From assembly GCA_903632075.3 (NCBI GenBank), contig CAHIKZ030005492.1, positions 1,577,001 to 1,641,000 of the forward strand: 64,000 bases of DNA. The letters are read 5' to 3'. The notes below the pieces were generated by a model that worked only from the letters and a program-made list of their open reading frames with translations, ran no database searches and had not been told where the DNA came from. Source of the stretch: Acanthosepion pharaonis. Lineage: Eukaryota > Mollusca > Cephalopoda > Sepiida > Sepiidae. Both the position numbers and the translations under genes were made by a program. Positions 63,201-64,000 of the stretch are shown here, one piece after another. How positions within the stretch are numbered: the first letter of the stretch is position 1; every line of letters starts with the position of its first letter.

Positions 63201-64000
63201 TCTTTCTTTTTTTTTTTTTTTGTTTAAAAAAGAAAAAAGTTTGTGAAGTGTGAAAAAACTGGTCAGAATTTTGTTGTATATGTTCATTCTTTAGGTATGC
63301 GTAGTTGGGATAAGAATAATCTTGAACAGGAAAAAAAAAATCAACATCCTCTATCAAGTTTTCCAAGAAGTAGGACTAAATATATTAACCTTTCCAAACA
63401 GAAACTATGATCTGGAATTGGAAAGAAAGCAGTGATGACATATACTGTAAATCCATGATAAAAATTCAAGATACAGAATAAATAAATACTAAACACCTAA
63501 AATACCTAGGTGTAGGGATCAATTATAACAATGAATGGTGCCCAACTTGTTCAGAAATATCTAAAACTGTCTACAACTGATTTCTCATATCAATGATTAA
63601 AAATGGTTTCTTGTAGGTCTGTATGAACTGGTACTATGGATTCACAAAAAACTTTACTAAATAGCAAAAACATCACTCGAAAACTTTCAACAGCAGCAAT
63701 AATTAAAATGGATAGCCCAAGTAATTTGAAGAGAAAATAACGAAATAATCAATATATTCACATTCCACACTACTTCAAACAAACGCTTAAGAAAGAAGCC
63801 CCCATCATGACTGGAAAAAATGATAACAGCTACTGAACTTAAAAATCCTATTTCCCTGAAAAATTGTTTTAATAAAAAGATTTTATAAATTAAAAAGCGA
63901 GAAAGAAAAAAAAAAGAACATAGCACTGGCTGTTCAGTCAATGTATGTTGAAAGTTTCCATATAGGGAAATGGCCAATATTACCATTTATGTGAATTGAT
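60257..64000. other. AT-rich DNA, G/T-biased from about 61650 to 63300
   Basis: No gene is recognised. From about 61650 to 63300 the plus strand is rich in G and T, with a poly-G run (ggggggg) near 62610. The minus-strand frame at 62891-63175 and the plus-strand frame at 62228-62428 have no recognised similarity. An old retroelement is possible. Confidence 0.4.

Larger units (their letters stand above)
37638..64000 (-). other. Upstream intron of RIC1 (incomplete) or intergenic DNA
   Basis: The exon at 37428-37637 starts with an acceptor, so an intron must begin at 37638. I could not find a minus-strand exon with RIC1 similarity and a phase-1 donor in the remaining 26 kb. The region is mostly transposon relics and AT-rich DNA. 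The stretches 40870-43400, 45100-46400, 51000-57350 and 60260-64000 hold no gene I can recognise. Confidence 0.55.

Overview
The window looks like nuclear DNA of an animal. It is strongly AT-rich and dense in simple repeats and decayed transposons, with one interrupted host gene that has textbook GT-AG introns. The mix of non-LTR retrotransposons, Tc1/mariner elements, tRNA-like SINE pieces and very long introns fits a mollusc, perhaps a cephalopod. That guess comes from general resemblance and is not proven by the sequence. There is no bacterial-style gene packing, and nearly all short open reading frames are shadows or transposon debris.

The only host gene I can support is on the minus strand: the last four coding exons of RIC1, a subunit of the RIC1-RGP1 guanine nucleotide exchange factor for Rab6. 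The exons lie at 37428-37637, 25271-25451, 16516-16704 and 13449-13692 (stop codon at 13449-13451). All three junctions keep the reading frame and give about 273 residues of the C-terminus. The introns are about 2.8, 8.6 and 12.0 kb. I found no earlier exon in the 26 kb upstream, so either a very large intron continues past the window or an exon was missed.

From 1 to 13448 the window holds intergenic DNA and probably the 3' UTR. It contains a foldback repeat (1543-2080), two LINE fragments, a MITE (5307-5660), a tRNA-like SINE piece near 7033-7100 and a Tc1-like element with terminal inverted repeats (8988-10021). The introns hold mariner-like elements (14140-14560, 22156-23015, 23190-24757, 32463-33175), LINE pieces (17805-18760, 28700-29130, 33480-35400) and a foldback (27865-28175). 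Upstream of the last visible exon are a Tc1 relic, further LINE pieces, a MITE, another mariner-like transposase (46750-47625) and a GC-richer Ty3/gypsy-type LTR element (57360-60251).

The most interesting item is a small repeat built around an AT-rich minisatellite of about 30 bp units. It occurs twice. One copy interrupts a mariner transposase (24117-24684) and is flanked by a perfect 10-bp duplication. The other interrupts a LINE (34316-34630) and is flanked by a perfect 14-bp duplication. In both cases the host element's coding similarity resumes on the other side. It therefore appears to be a mobile, non-autonomous, probably retroposed element that carries its own tandem array. The LTR element is also notable: it has intact-looking ends, a 5-bp duplication, gag zinc knuckles, protease and integrase, but its reverse transcriptase and RNase H have been deleted. 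All nine recognised LINE fragments lie on the same strand as RIC1.
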